Below, piece by piece: positions 21,283 through 32,294 of a stretch of DNA of 64,000 nt. Under the pieces are notes generated by a model. The model searched no databases, was not told the DNA's origin, and worked only from the letters and a program-made list of their open reading frames with translations. The position numbers were made by a program, and so were the translations under genes. The stretch lies in NCBI GenBank assembly GCA_021521415.1, contig JAIQDT010009208.1:1-64000 (forward strand). Reading direction: 5' to 3'. How positions within the stretch are numbered: the first letter of the stretch is position 1; the number at the start of each line of letters is the position of its first letter. Source of the DNA: Bidens hawaiensis. Its lineage: Eukaryota > Streptophyta > Magnoliopsida > Asterales > Asteraceae.

Positions 21283-22520
21283 ATGAGGAACAAGAAGTGT
21301 CTACTAACAAGATTTCCAAGACTGTATGGACAGGAAAACTTTACTAAGTGGAAAGTACCCTTTGAAGCAGCCGTTTGCAACAATGATGTTGATATGTGGA
21401 GTTCAATCCAGAATGTACCACGGGACAATAGTGAAGGTGCAAATGCTAATGCAACCGCTGCTGTAAGAGAAAGATTGAGAAAGATAGATGACAAGGCTTT
21501 AGCTATGATAAATCTAGGACTGTCTTGAGAGATTTTAACCAAGGTGGCACATCATACAACTGCCAAACAAATGTATGATGCCATTCTTGAGATGTATGAG
21601 GGAATACTGAGCTGAAAAACATAAAGAAACAAAGATTGAAGCAACAGTTGGAAAGGTTCAAGTATAAGGAGGGAGAAATGTTGAAATCAATACTAGAACG
21701 TTTTCTAGCTATTGTGAATGAGTTGAGGACAATTGATTATGTCATGACTGATTTTGACCTAAATACCAAGTTGCTCAATTCAATGCCCAAAGAATGTTAC
21801 AATGCCTGCAAATTCATCCTTCAAAAGCCCAATTTCAATGAGTTGAAGGTGGATGACGTAGTATGCTTCCTTCAAGCTGCAGAAATAGAAATGATTGAGA
21901 ATGAAATGATCAAAGAAGAGAAGCCATGTTTTCAAGTAACCAATGCTCTCATTGCACCTATGGGAACCTGTCAACCAAAAACCAGCAACAGATTCCCATC
22001 ATTGAAGAACCAATTGAGCATGGTGTTGATACACCTAAGGCTTTTGTTGGTGGCAGTTCAAGCAACTCACAAAATCGGCATAGGTTTAATGTCCAACTCT
22101 TGGAAGAACATGACTCAGCCTCAATGGCTAGTAAACATACACCTTTTGTTGGTGGTAATGGAAGTCATGGATCAGATTATCATGGTTTATTCTCAATGTT
22201 CACTGAATCTTATAATGCTTTTGTTGCAAAGAACATGGTTCATACAAGCATTGTTCAAGATGATTTGGAGCAAATTGATGCAGATGATTTGGAAGACATG
22301 AATTTAAAATGGCAACCAGCCATGTTGGCTCTAATAAGAAAAAGGCTGTATAACAGGACTGGTTGATCTCTTCTATCAGGACCTAATGAAAGAATTGGTT
22401 TTGATAAGTCTAAAGCCATTTGCTATAACTGCCAAAAACCTAGTCACTTTGCCAGAGAATGCAATATGCCAAGAAACTTTCAGATGAATCAATACTAGAA
22501 TCAACCAAGAAATCAGCAGC
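21283..22520 (+). pseudogene. gag of Sire-A (frameshifted)
   Basis: Copia-type capsid protein. It begins near FPRLYGQENFTKWKVPFEAAV (21310-21370), the usual N-terminal gag motif, followed by KALAMINLGLS and a TGA at 21526. The UBN2-like middle follows (LERFKYKEGEMLKSILERF and LNSMPKECYNACKF, 21650-21820) in another frame. It ends in a zinc knuckle [14 protein letters not shown] (22421-22463, C-X2-C-X4-H-X4-C), which binds RNA during packaging. A Gln/Asn-rich tail leads into the protease. At least three frame changes and stops at 21526 and about 22496 disable it. The knuckle is complete. Confidence 0.87.
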
Positions 22521-22559
22521 AGCAATATCAACAGTTTCAACAGACTTCAAGGAACAACA

Positions 22560-24183
22560 ATTTCAGTAACAACAACTCCTACAACATAAATCCTAACCCC
22601 AAAACAACTTCCAACATCCTACAATAAACAATAATCAACAAGTTGTGCCACAGAATCAAGGATTTCAATGGAACAACCATCAGAATCTTCAAACTGTTCC
22701 AAACAATTCAGTTCCAACCAACCAAAATCAACCCAGAAATCAAGGAAATGCGGCTGTAACTTCACATCATGGGGGTAATTTTGATTGGAGTAATCATGAA
22801 GAAGACATTGAAGATTACATCAAGAGGGCAAATGTGGCTTTCATGGCATTAATTGAAACAGAAATTGGTTCATCATCTCAAGAACAGTCCACTCCACTGA
22901 ATGACATTTGGTACATGGATAGTGGATGTTCTAGGCGCATGACTTGTGACAAGAGGTCACTGGTAAATTAGGAAGAAAAGTTTGAAGGTCCTGTGGCATT
23001 TGGAAGTGATGAAAATGGTGGAAAGATAGTTGGGAAAGGAATTTTAACAAATGGAAAAGTTTCATTTGATAATGTGTTTCATGTTGAAGGTTTACAATAC
23101 AATTTGTTAAGCATATCACAAATGTGTGATAAGGGATACAAAGTTGGTTTTGATGACTCATACTGTTTCATCTTAAAACCTGAATTTGCCATCCCACCTG
23201 AAATGATTATGATGATGGCACCTAGAAATGGCAACCTATATGAGCTAAACATGAAGGAAGCTGTTTCAAGGGGTGGTACATGTTTTGTTTCCGAAGCCAC
23301 TGAAAATGAGTCAAAATTGGGGCACAAGAAACTATGTCAAGTGAATCTGAAGAATATGAACAAACTTGTTAAGGGTGAGCATGTCATTGGCTTACCTACA
23401 AGAGAGTTCAAACTGTAAGATCATTGCAGTTCATGTCAAAAGGGCAAACATCACAAATAAACTCATAAGTCAAAACTCATTAGTTCAATTGATCAAGTAC
23501 TTGAATTACTTCACATGGATCTCTTTGGTCCTGTGAGTGTGCCAAGTATAGGAAAGAAAAGATATTGTCTTGTGATCATTGATGATTATTCAAGATATAC
23601 TTGGGTTTATTTCCTGAGTACAAAGGATGAGACTGCAGAGTTGATTAAGGATTGTGTGACAATGATTGAGAACAAACTAAATAAGAAAGTTATAACAATG
23701 AGAAGTGATAATGGTACGGAGTTAAAAAATGGAGTCATGGAAGAATTCTGCACACAAAAGGGAATATTTCAGCAATTCACAGCTCCTAGAACCCCTGAAC
23801 AAAATGGTGTTGCAGAAAGAAGAAACATAGCACCTATTGAAGCTGCAAGAACCATGATAGCAGATGCCAATTTACCAGTGATATTTTGGGCAGAAGCCAT
23901 AAATACTGAATGCTATGTTCAGAAAAGGGTACTTGTTAATAAAAGGCATAACAAGACACCTTATGAAATTTTCAACAATAGAAAGCCTTATATCAAGTTT
24001 TTCAAGCCCTTTAGATGCAAATGTTTTCTTCTAAACACCAGGGATTACTTGAACAAGTTTCAAACTAAGTCCTTGGATTGTTTCTTTGTTGGATATTCAA
24101 CACACTCAAAAGCTTACAGAGTATATGTGAAAGACCATATGAGTGTTATTGAGTCATCTGACACCATCTTTAATGAGAATTAG
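22560..24183 (+). pseudogene. protease and integrase of Sire-A
   Basis: Copia order: the retropepsin site WYMDSGCSRRMT (catalytic Asp codon 22918) is followed after a stop (about 22969) by the rest of the protease and the pre-integrase Cys motif (CSSCQKGKHHK, about 23428). The integrase core carries LHMDLFGPVS (Asp codon 23518), MRSDNGTE (Asp codon 23707) and PEQNGVAERRN (Glu codon 23815); the Asp-to-Glu gap is 35 residues, the D,D35E spacing. The C-terminal GKGK-type region (LNTRDYLNKFQTKSLDCFFVGY) follows, to 24183. All three catalytic residues survive, but internal stops (22969, about 23448, 24181) prevent a continuous polyprotein. Confidence 0.9.
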
Positions 24184-24859
24184 TTCAATGTAGTTGATGG
24201 TGCAGCATGGCTGTTTGATCATGAAAAATTGATAAGGTCTTTCACGATTTATCCTGAAGACATTGATGACTCATTCTACAAGACCAGTGTATATGAAGAG
24301 AAAAAGAAGAAAACATTGGACTTGTAAGGAATATGGAAGAAGGTTGCTAGCAAAAAAAGGAGTATACATTTATCAAGGGTATCTCAAATGACACTGTTGA
24401 CCAAGAACAAGATCATACATAGCATAATCAGGACAATCAAAAAGTAGGGAATGATCAAGTTCAGACTGAGGAGAACCCAAGTAACCAAACAACTGAAGAA
24501 GAAGTGACTACAACAAGATTTCAACATTTGTTTGAAAGGTTGAATATTGGAAACAATTGTGCATCTACCTCAAGACAGAACATTGAAGAAGCACCAGAGT
24601 TTCATGATGCTGAAACAGAATTAATCATTGAAGAACCAGATTTCAATGAGTCAAATCTTGATACAAACATGTCTGCAGATATGATAGTTCAAACCCCTTA
24701 TGTTGAAAAGAATCATCCATCTGAAAAAACATCATTGGAGATAAAAATAAAAGAGTTACAAGAAGTCGTTCTGAATCTGCAAACATTTGTTTATACTCCT
24801 GCTTTCTATCCCAAATAGAACCAAAGAACATTGTTCAAGCACTAAAGGGCAGTAGTTGG
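24184..24859 (+). pseudogene. integrase-RT linker of Sire-A polyprotein
   Basis: Hydrophilic acidic linker (EEAPEFHDAETELIIEEPDFNESNLD and similar, 24504-24818) between integrase and RT, with stops at about 24325 and 24817 and frame changes. There is no catalytic role. An almost identical copy lies at 45358-46025 in the mosaic region. Confidence 0.8.
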
Positions 24860-26350
24860 GTGGACGCAATGCAGGAGGAACTGGCACAGTTCAGAGATCT
24901 ACATGTTTGGGATCTTGTTGACAAGCCAAGGAACAGATCTGCAATTGGAACAAAATGGGTTTTCAGAAACAAAAGGGATGAGAGGGGTATTGTGATTATG
25001 AACAAGGCTAGACTTTTGGCATTGGGATGCTTTCAAAAGAAAGGAATAGACTTTGAGGAATTATTTGCACCAGTTGCAAGACTTGAGGCAATTAGAATCT
25101 TTCTTGCATATGCTGCCTCAAAGAACATTAAGGTGTTCCAGCTTCATGTAAACTCTGCATTCCTAAATGGAAAGATTGATGAAGAGGAGTATGTTGCTTA
25201 ACCACCAGGTTTTGAAGATCCAGTGTATCCAAACATGGTGTATAAACTAAATAAAGCCCTTTATGGATTGCATCAGGCTCCTAGAGCATGGTATGATGAG
25301 CTGCCAAATCATCTTCTTGAAAATGGTTTCAAAAGAGGAGCCATTGACAAGACACTCTTTTACAAGAGAAAGGGATGAGACTTGCTGATATTACAAGTCT
25401 ATATGGATGATATCATCTTTGGTTCAACAAATGAACAAATGTGCATGGAGTTTGAGGGGGTAATGAAATCCAAATACATCATGAGTTCAATGGGGGAAAT
25501 GAACTTCTTTCTTGGATTGCAAGTTCAGCAGAAAGCTGATGGGATTTTCATCTACCAATCTAAGTATGTGCCGGACATCTTAGACAAATTCAAATGTAAT
25601 TATTTGAAGACTGCTTCAACTCCAATGGATACCAAAGAAAAGATGGTAGCTGATGAAAAGGGGGAGCCAGTAGATGAACATGAATACAGAGCAAAGATTG
25701 GGTCTCTGAGGTATCTTACTTCTTCAAGACCAGATATCATGTTTTCTGTATGTGTTTGTGCAAGATTCCAAGAAAGACGAAAAGTCTCCCACATGAATGC
25801 TGTTAAGAGAATATTCAGATATTTTAAGGGAATACCAGACTTAGGGATTTGGTATCCACAGAACCAATATTTTGACCTTATTGCCTACACAGACAGTGAT
25901 TATGATGGCTGTGACATTAGTAGGAAGTCAACCTCAGGTGGATGTCAATTTTTGGGTGAAAGGCTGGTGTCATGGCAATGCAAGAAGCAGACTACTGTCT
26001 CAATTTCAACTGCTAAAGTAGAATACATTGCTGCATCTACCTGCTGTGCCCAAGTTCTCTGGATTCAGAACCAAATGTTGGATTATGGTTTGAATTTTCT
26101 GAATACCCCTATTGTCATTGATAATACTGCTGCATATTTTACTGTTAAGAATCTTGTCCAACATTCAAAGACTAAGCATATTGAAATCAGACATCACTTC
26201 ATTAGAGATTGTAATGAAAAAGGTTTGATTGAAATGAAGAGAGTTGATACAAGTGACAACTTGGCTGACCTCTTCACCAAGCCACTTGACAGAACCATAT
26301 TCAACTTTCTTTTGAAAGCTCTGGGTATGATCAACTCAGATGAGGTCTGA
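24860..26350 (+). pseudogene. reverse transcriptase and RNase H of Sire-A
   Basis: The RT starts with WVDAMQEELAQF, WDLVDKP and TKWVFRNKRDE, then NKARLLALGCFQKKGIDFEELFAPVARLEAIR. The catalytic YMDD is intact (25400-25411, VYMDDIIFGSTNE). RNase H has AYTDSDYDGCDISRKSTSGGCQ (about 25885-25950), SWQCKKQTTVSISTAKVEYIAAS (the usual Glu neighbourhood altered to AKVEY) and HSKTKHIEIRHHFIRD. It ends at 26350 after LADLFTKPL. Two in-frame stops interrupt it: TAA at 25199, where the family has Gln before PPGFEDP, and TGA at about 25376. The two open parts share one frame, so few changes separate it from an open reading frame. Confidence 0.92.
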
Positions 26351-26947
26351 TTAAGGATGTGTGCTTAGTGTGTGTCTCTATGTGCTAATTGACTACTTTT
26401 GCTTGAGGTCACATACTTTTAATGTTGAATGAATATGGCAAATTAATATGTTATGAATATTACTTGTTTGCTGTTAACTGTTTTGTGCTAAACTGATTAT
26501 CTGTGCTGTCCATATGCCATTGATGCTAATGATTGATTATCAGTTAACTGTTTTGATATTATGATAAGTAGTTTGGATTGATTAAACTGATTAAATGCTT
26601 ATCTGATGTCATGGGTAATCACTTGATTATGATTGCTTGAATATGTATGTTATCTGATCATCTGGATGTTATTAGGATAGGTTAGACTATGAATGATAAG
26701 AATGTCTACTTGATTTAATGATGTTAAGAATGATTACGATTTTAATATGTTACAACTATTTGTGTCAAAATAGGTCTTTCTGTCAAATTTAAAGGTTTCA
26801 AATGAATTATCAAATGAATTTTTTCATAATCACAAAATTTTTATCTAAACATGAGCAAGTTGTTAATGGTGTGAGACATGATAATACTATTCAGTTCAAA
26901 CTTTAAAGAAGCATAAAAGAAGGATTTTCAATGAAAAATTTCAGGTA
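26351..26947. other. Sire-A non-coding spacer after pol
   Basis: AT-rich, no ORF. Contains repeated GATTGATTAAACTGATTA-type words near 26560-26600. Pieces are duplicated in the mosaic (46173-46519, 47257-47540). Confidence 0.75.
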
Positions 26948-26952
26948 GTTAT

Positions 26953-29538
26953 TGTGACAATCGTCAATTTCAGGTTAACTCCGTTAACTCAACTCCGTCA
27001 ATTCAAACTTAAGATCATTGAATCTGTAACGCACACCTCATTACATTTAAACTAGGGTTTAAATGACGCTTGACACTTACTACATGTGTAGTCTTTCGGG
27101 AATTGCATCGAAACGCAAACGAGTTGACGCAAACAATTGGTGAATAAACGAAAAACGTCAAAACAATAATTATGGGATAATTATGTGTTAGACTTATGTG
27201 TTATGTGATAACATTGTTATAAACGTTAATTCAAGGTGCAAGAATTAGTTAATTAAGCTAGTAAAGTAACATTTGAAAGTTAAGGGACCAAAGTGTATTA
27301 TATTATTATTATTAATATAAACCTAAAACCCTAACTCTCCTCTTCCTTTCTCTCCCAAACCGATGGCAGCCCCTCTCCCACTTCTCCCTTACGATCGGCC
27401 CTCATACACACACATACAATCAAGATTGTTCAAGTTTGATTGAAGATTAAGGTGCTAGGAAGGTATAAACAACTATCCTATGCATCCTCTATGCTTAATT
27501 TTGATTTTAATGGGTTAATTATAAACCCTAGGTCCGATTTTTATATGTGATTATGTTCATGTGTCTTGTTATGATTGAAAGATGTATTGATGGTTGAATT
27601 GATAGCTAGTATTGGTGTTATTGCATGTTAATCGTTTGTTTCTTGATTTTGAGTTCAAGTAAAACCCTAATCATGGATGTAATGTGTAATTGATATGCAT
27701 GGATAGTGATTTTGGTGTTTAGAGTGTTATATGAACGGATTATGGTCTATAGATGGTTAATATGTTGAGTTTTGTTGCAAACAGTTTCTGGACAGATTGT
27801 GTTGTTGATGTTCAATTGACTGTATCTGGGTGTAAATGTAAAAATTGGTTGAGATTATAGATACTACAGTAAACTAGGTTGAGTCTAGTTTCTAAAGAAT
27901 ATAAATTTGCAATTTTTGGACGTGTAAAAGTTAACCTTTATGATTTTACAAAAACGTTGTGCAAAGCTGAGTTGTTAGACCTGCTGTTAGGTTGTTTTGT
28001 AAATTTTATATCTCATGTACTACGAGACCAATTGTGTTGGTTCCACTTCTGGAAGTTGACTTATTGAGATAGGAACCTAACCCAAGTGGTCTTGCATTTG
28101 TTGGATTTTTCATTTAACGGGAATTTCAAATAAAATTCTGTTGCGCATGAATTTGACTGTTATGAGCTTGCTGTAGTGTTTTGATCATTATGAGAAATCT
28201 ATGTGGAATAAAAATAAAATAAAATATGTTCTGGAAACCTAACACATGCATGCTTTAGTGATGATTTTTGGTAAATTAATTGAGATGCTATGATCGGTGG
28301 AATAGTACAATCTTTCAAGTAGAATTTCTGTCTCGGTGAAACTAGCTGCTGAATTTTGTGAAAATGCATGAAACATGATAATTGCTAGTTAATTGTTATG
28401 TTTTGACCAATTTGCCCCTGCGGGGAATACTTGCTAAATAGTTGTCATGTTTTGACCAAATTTCCCTTGCGGGGAATAATTGCTAGTTAATTGTTATGTG
28501 TGACCAAATTGCCCTTACGGGGAGTAATTGCTAGTGATGTACATTATTAATACATGACACGTAAATAATTGCTCACACACGTATCGTATCACAAATGTAC
28601 TCGTTAAGTCACACACGATTCACAAACAAACACGAAACGTATCTTGTGATTAGGAATTATGTGCCGGGTCTAGAGACTCGATATTAGTTCCGATACTTAG
28701 AAAATCTCCTTGTTGTTTTAGAACGCTAGAGAGAGTTTTCTGTGACGCGCATCACTTGGTGATTTATTTTGGGAATTCTTCGCAAACAGTGAGTTTCACT
28801 TACCCCTTTAAACTGTTTTAAACGTTTTTCACTTGGGGGAGATAACATACTCCGATAAACGCATTTAAGATTTTGTTAGTAAATTATATATCACTTGTAA
28901 AGGCTAAGTGGCAAACGAAACATTTGAAGTCCTACACATCGAACCGGTTAATATTTGGAATAGCGAGTCACTGTTGAGTAGTACTACTGGGTTTGACAAA
29001 CCCCACCCAACGCTAAACTCGACTGGAGGTCGAGCGGGTGTAATTTTGGCTAACACGTACCATGGTCTGGATGACCTGGTGACAAGGCACTTGATAAACA
29101 GTCAGCTTCGGTGTCGAACACTTAGTAATACTTGTTGTATAGGCTAGCTACCTATCGATATATAATTGATTTAACACTATCTGGTAACGCAAAACGCTGA
29201 ACGCAAAACGCTAAACACTTTATTTTATTTAAACTTGTGAACTCACCAACCTCGTGTTGACACTTTTAGTATGTTATTCTCAGGTAGCCGAGGCGGGCAC
29301 GCGGTATAGGATCATGCATGGTTTTTGAACATTCTGATATGCAAACATGTTTTTAACTATTATTACTTGGGTTTTTAAGTCGTCCTGCGTGACGCAACTT
29401 TTGTCTTTTGGTTTTTACGCTTCCGCAATTATTTTCATTTAAACGTTTTTATGGTTTGATTATAACTAATGATTCGGATCCTGTTAGTTCACACCCTCTG
29501 ACGGTAAAACTCCGTTAGTGGATTTTGAGGGTGTGACA
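26953..29538 (+). mobile_element. solo LTR of the Gypsy-1 family (2586 bp)
   Basis: Starts TGTGACAATCGTC and ends GAGGGTGTGACA. Flanked by the 5-bp duplication GTTAT (26948-26952 and 29539-29543). No internal region: it formed by LTR-LTR recombination. Homologous, in the opposite orientation, to the LTR at 2711-5456. The unoccupied site survives at 46515-46519. Open frames inside (27879-28067, 28908-29147) are chance. Confidence 0.97.
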
Positions 29539-29543
29539 GTTAT

Positions 29544-30817
29544 CTTTGCTGAAAATTATGTCATTTTCCCAGTTGGAAGGACATACACTTGTGTATGTTT
29601 TGTCTTGCAATCTGCAAAGATTAAAAGGATATCCATTAACCAGAAAACTAAAATCATTTGGGGCCATTATAACTTGTTTTCTATTCCTTTCACTTAAAAC
29701 TATGTCAATAGCTCTGACTTTGAAAGGACATATATTCACAATGTATGTTTGGTCCTGTTGACTACTTGTGGTCAAACAAAATAACCATTTACCTGCCAAT
29801 TAAGAGACATTGGGGTGATTGAATATTAAACTAAATATATTGGGAAATGATATTACATTGACTACTTAGCCAATCATATGGATTTATTAGGCTAAAAGGA
29901 CTCTTAGTACAGTCATTGACATGTATGGTTGCTTTCTCATGATATGTAAAATCTGAGGTGATATAAACATAAAGAAAATTGCATAGATTTATGTGGTGTT
30001 ACATTGTTGTCTATGCATGTTCCTAGATAAATCTTTTCAAATGATAGGCAGAAAAGTGATTATCCAGTCATACACAAGCCTGTTGGTCTTTGGTTATCCA
30101 AAATGAAACATCTTTTAAAGAATGACAAAGAACAGCCGCGAACTACTTTAATTTCAAATGATACATGTTAACAAATTTTTATTGAGAAAATACAAACATG
30201 AGGGTTTATTACAGAACTACAAGGGTGAAGACAATAATATAAGTCCTTTAAACGTCCTGAATGAAAGGCCTGTAAGTCCGATTTGCGTGGCATATAAGTC
30301 CAACGTTGAACCTCACATATGTTTGTAGATTTTAAAATAAAGATCTAATAAATTTTCAAAAATATGTTCTGTCATTAAATGTTTTAACCAAAACCATGGG
30401 GTCAAAGTCACATTTGGGTGATCTGGAGAAAGCCAAATAAGCTTTGGGGATAGATAAGGAGCATCAGAAAAAAATATGTGTTATCCATTGAATTTTCTGC
30501 AAACTTAATTGAAACTTAATCATATTACCAAATAAATGAAAATCATGTTAAGTCTAGACCTGCTGTTGACCTGTCTTTGTAGTCATAATAATGCTGAGAA
30601 TGAAGTATTGAGAAAGCTATTTAGTCAATATGATCCCATTCATGAGATTTTTTTTTTAGTTTACAAAAGAAATTGTTTTGAAAAGAAACATTACTGAAAT
30701 TTGATCTCTAAATGCATCATTTGCTCTTAAACTATGGTATGAAATGATACATAACTTAGAAATGTCTTTGACAAGTTGTTTGAGTCAAACAGTGTTGCGT
30801 TTTGCCTTTAATAGGTT
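29544..30817. other. Sire-A spacer, no gene seen
   Basis: AT-rich non-coding stretch. The first 740 bp are duplicated at 46520-47256. I see no coding or RNA gene. Confidence 0.7.
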
Positions 30818-31350
30818 GAATATGTAAGTTCGGGTAAGGTTTGATGTTCTCAAACCTTTCCGGGCACAAAACAGTTGAGTATGCATGAATATGTATTTTC
30901 GGGTAATGTTTAATGTTTTATAACCTTTCCGAGTACACTTAGATGTTTTTATCTAAGTTTACTATTTTCTGGCATGTTTTGAAGTATTTGATACTTTTTG
31001 GGTAGAGTTACTATTTTAGTTACTTTCCAGGCAAGCCTAATTGCTTATGATTGAATATGTATTTTCGGGTAAGGTTTAATGTTTTTATAACCGTTCCGAG
31101 TACACTTAGTTGTTTTTATGTAAGTTTACTATTTTCGGGCATCTTTTGAAGTATTTGATACTTTTCGGGTATATTTACTATTTTAGTTACTTTCCGGGCT
31201 AGCCTAATTGTTATGATTGAATACGTATTTTCGGGTAAGGTTTTATGATTTATAACCTTTCCGGGAACACTTAGGTACTTTTATCTAAGTTTGTCTTTTT
31301 CGGGTATAATTTGATGATTTGAATATCCTCGGGTAGACTAAATTGTTTAA
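30818..31350 (+). repeat. 166-bp tandem repeat upstream of ORF3
   Basis: Units start at 30887, 31053 and 31219, each opening GAATA(T/C)GTATTTTCGGGTAA, a period of exactly 166 bp twice. The third unit degrades after about 130 bp. A partial unit begins at 30818. Each unit repeats CGGGTA/CCGGGCA words also seen in the Sire-A LTR. Confidence 0.9.
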
Positions 31351-31499
31351 TTTAGATCACAGGCATACCTGATGTTTGAATATGATTGTCCTAGCAAGTT
31401 TTGAAATCTTAGACTATAGCACACTTAGGTATTTTTTGTTTAATATATTTCCAAGCATGCTATGTATTGTTTGTAATTATGATTTCTTTGAAATTACAA

Positions 31500-31735
31500 G
31501 TGTATTCGGGCAGACTTTATCTTCCGGGCACACGTTATATTCCGGGTACACTATTGTTCCCTCAATATTCTTGGTAATTTCAAATTTTGACTTTTCGAGT
31601 ACACTGTCTGCTAGATATTATTTCGGGCACACTTTATACTCTAGGAAGGTTACTCGGGTATACTTTGATTATGAAGGTTGTTCGGGCACACTATACATTA
31701 GGAAGGTTGCTCGGGCACACTGTTCGTCAAAGTAT
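31500..31735 (+). repeat. array of (T)CGGGCACACT motifs
   Basis: At least six close copies of CGGGCA(C)AC or CGGGTA(C)AC at irregular spacing, continuing the motif field of the 166-bp repeats toward the TATA box at 31911. The same word (CCGGGCACACC) occurs in the LTR U3 at about 19897. Confidence 0.7.
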
Positions 31736-31910
31736 GGTTGATTGAATGTATTTCTGAATTTGATAGGTTTTTTTTATAATGAAAATTTTTCCGGCAAAGT
31801 TTAACCTTTTAATTTTATCGGGTAAGGTTTTAAATTGGATAAGATCATTATGTTTGACAGCTAATAATTCACTACACGACAAAATGCATTTAAAACCCAC
31901 TTTCAAAAGG

Positions 31911-31918
31911 TATAAAAG
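31911..31918 (+). promoter_or_regulatory. internal TATA box for the ORF3 transcript
   Basis: TATAAAAG followed 33 bp later by a CT-dinucleotide-rich leader (31949-31970), an arrangement typical of plant core promoters. It lies inside Sire-A, 384 bp before the ORF3 ATG. Function is inferred. Confidence 0.55.
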
Positions 31919-32066
31919 GGGGAGTTGGTCATATTTTCAACATTATTTTCCCTCTCTCTCTCTCTCCTTCCACTGCAACTGCTTTCTCTCAAAGAAACCT
32001 AACCGACTTATCATATTCGTCTCTAATACAAACCCTAATTTTAATCAGCCCCCTAATTCCGACTCG

Positions 32067-32292
32067 GTAAGCAATGATAATGTTTTTTTCGATAATGATT
32101 AGACTATAATGGGCTTCGATTATGTACTTGATTACTAATACTCTGTTTTTGTGTATAGGTTATTAATTTTTCGAAGATCAGGTTCTTAATAAAATTTCTC
32201 TCTTTCTTCTACAAATTTATAACTTGAAATTACTTAAAGTAATGAACTTTTATGCTAATTTCACTTTGAATATGTTTGATTGTGTTGTTCAG
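32067..32292 (+). other. probable leader intron upstream of ORF3
   Basis: Donor CG|GTAAGC at 32067 and acceptor TTGTTGTTCAG-like at 32292, enclosing T-rich, stop-rich sequence. The ATG of ORF3 follows at 32295, 2 nt after the acceptor. An earlier acceptor (GTGTATAG, about 32158) is also possible. Confidence 0.45.
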
Positions 32293-32294
32293 AT

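Noticed and set aside
30818..31350. CRISPR-like array
   Set aside because: The direct repeats are long contiguous 166-bp tandem units in plant nuclear DNA, with no spacer architecture.
32280..32294. Upstream start for ORF3 at a TTG
   Set aside because: Plant translation would use the ATG at 32295, and 32280-32292 is probably intronic.
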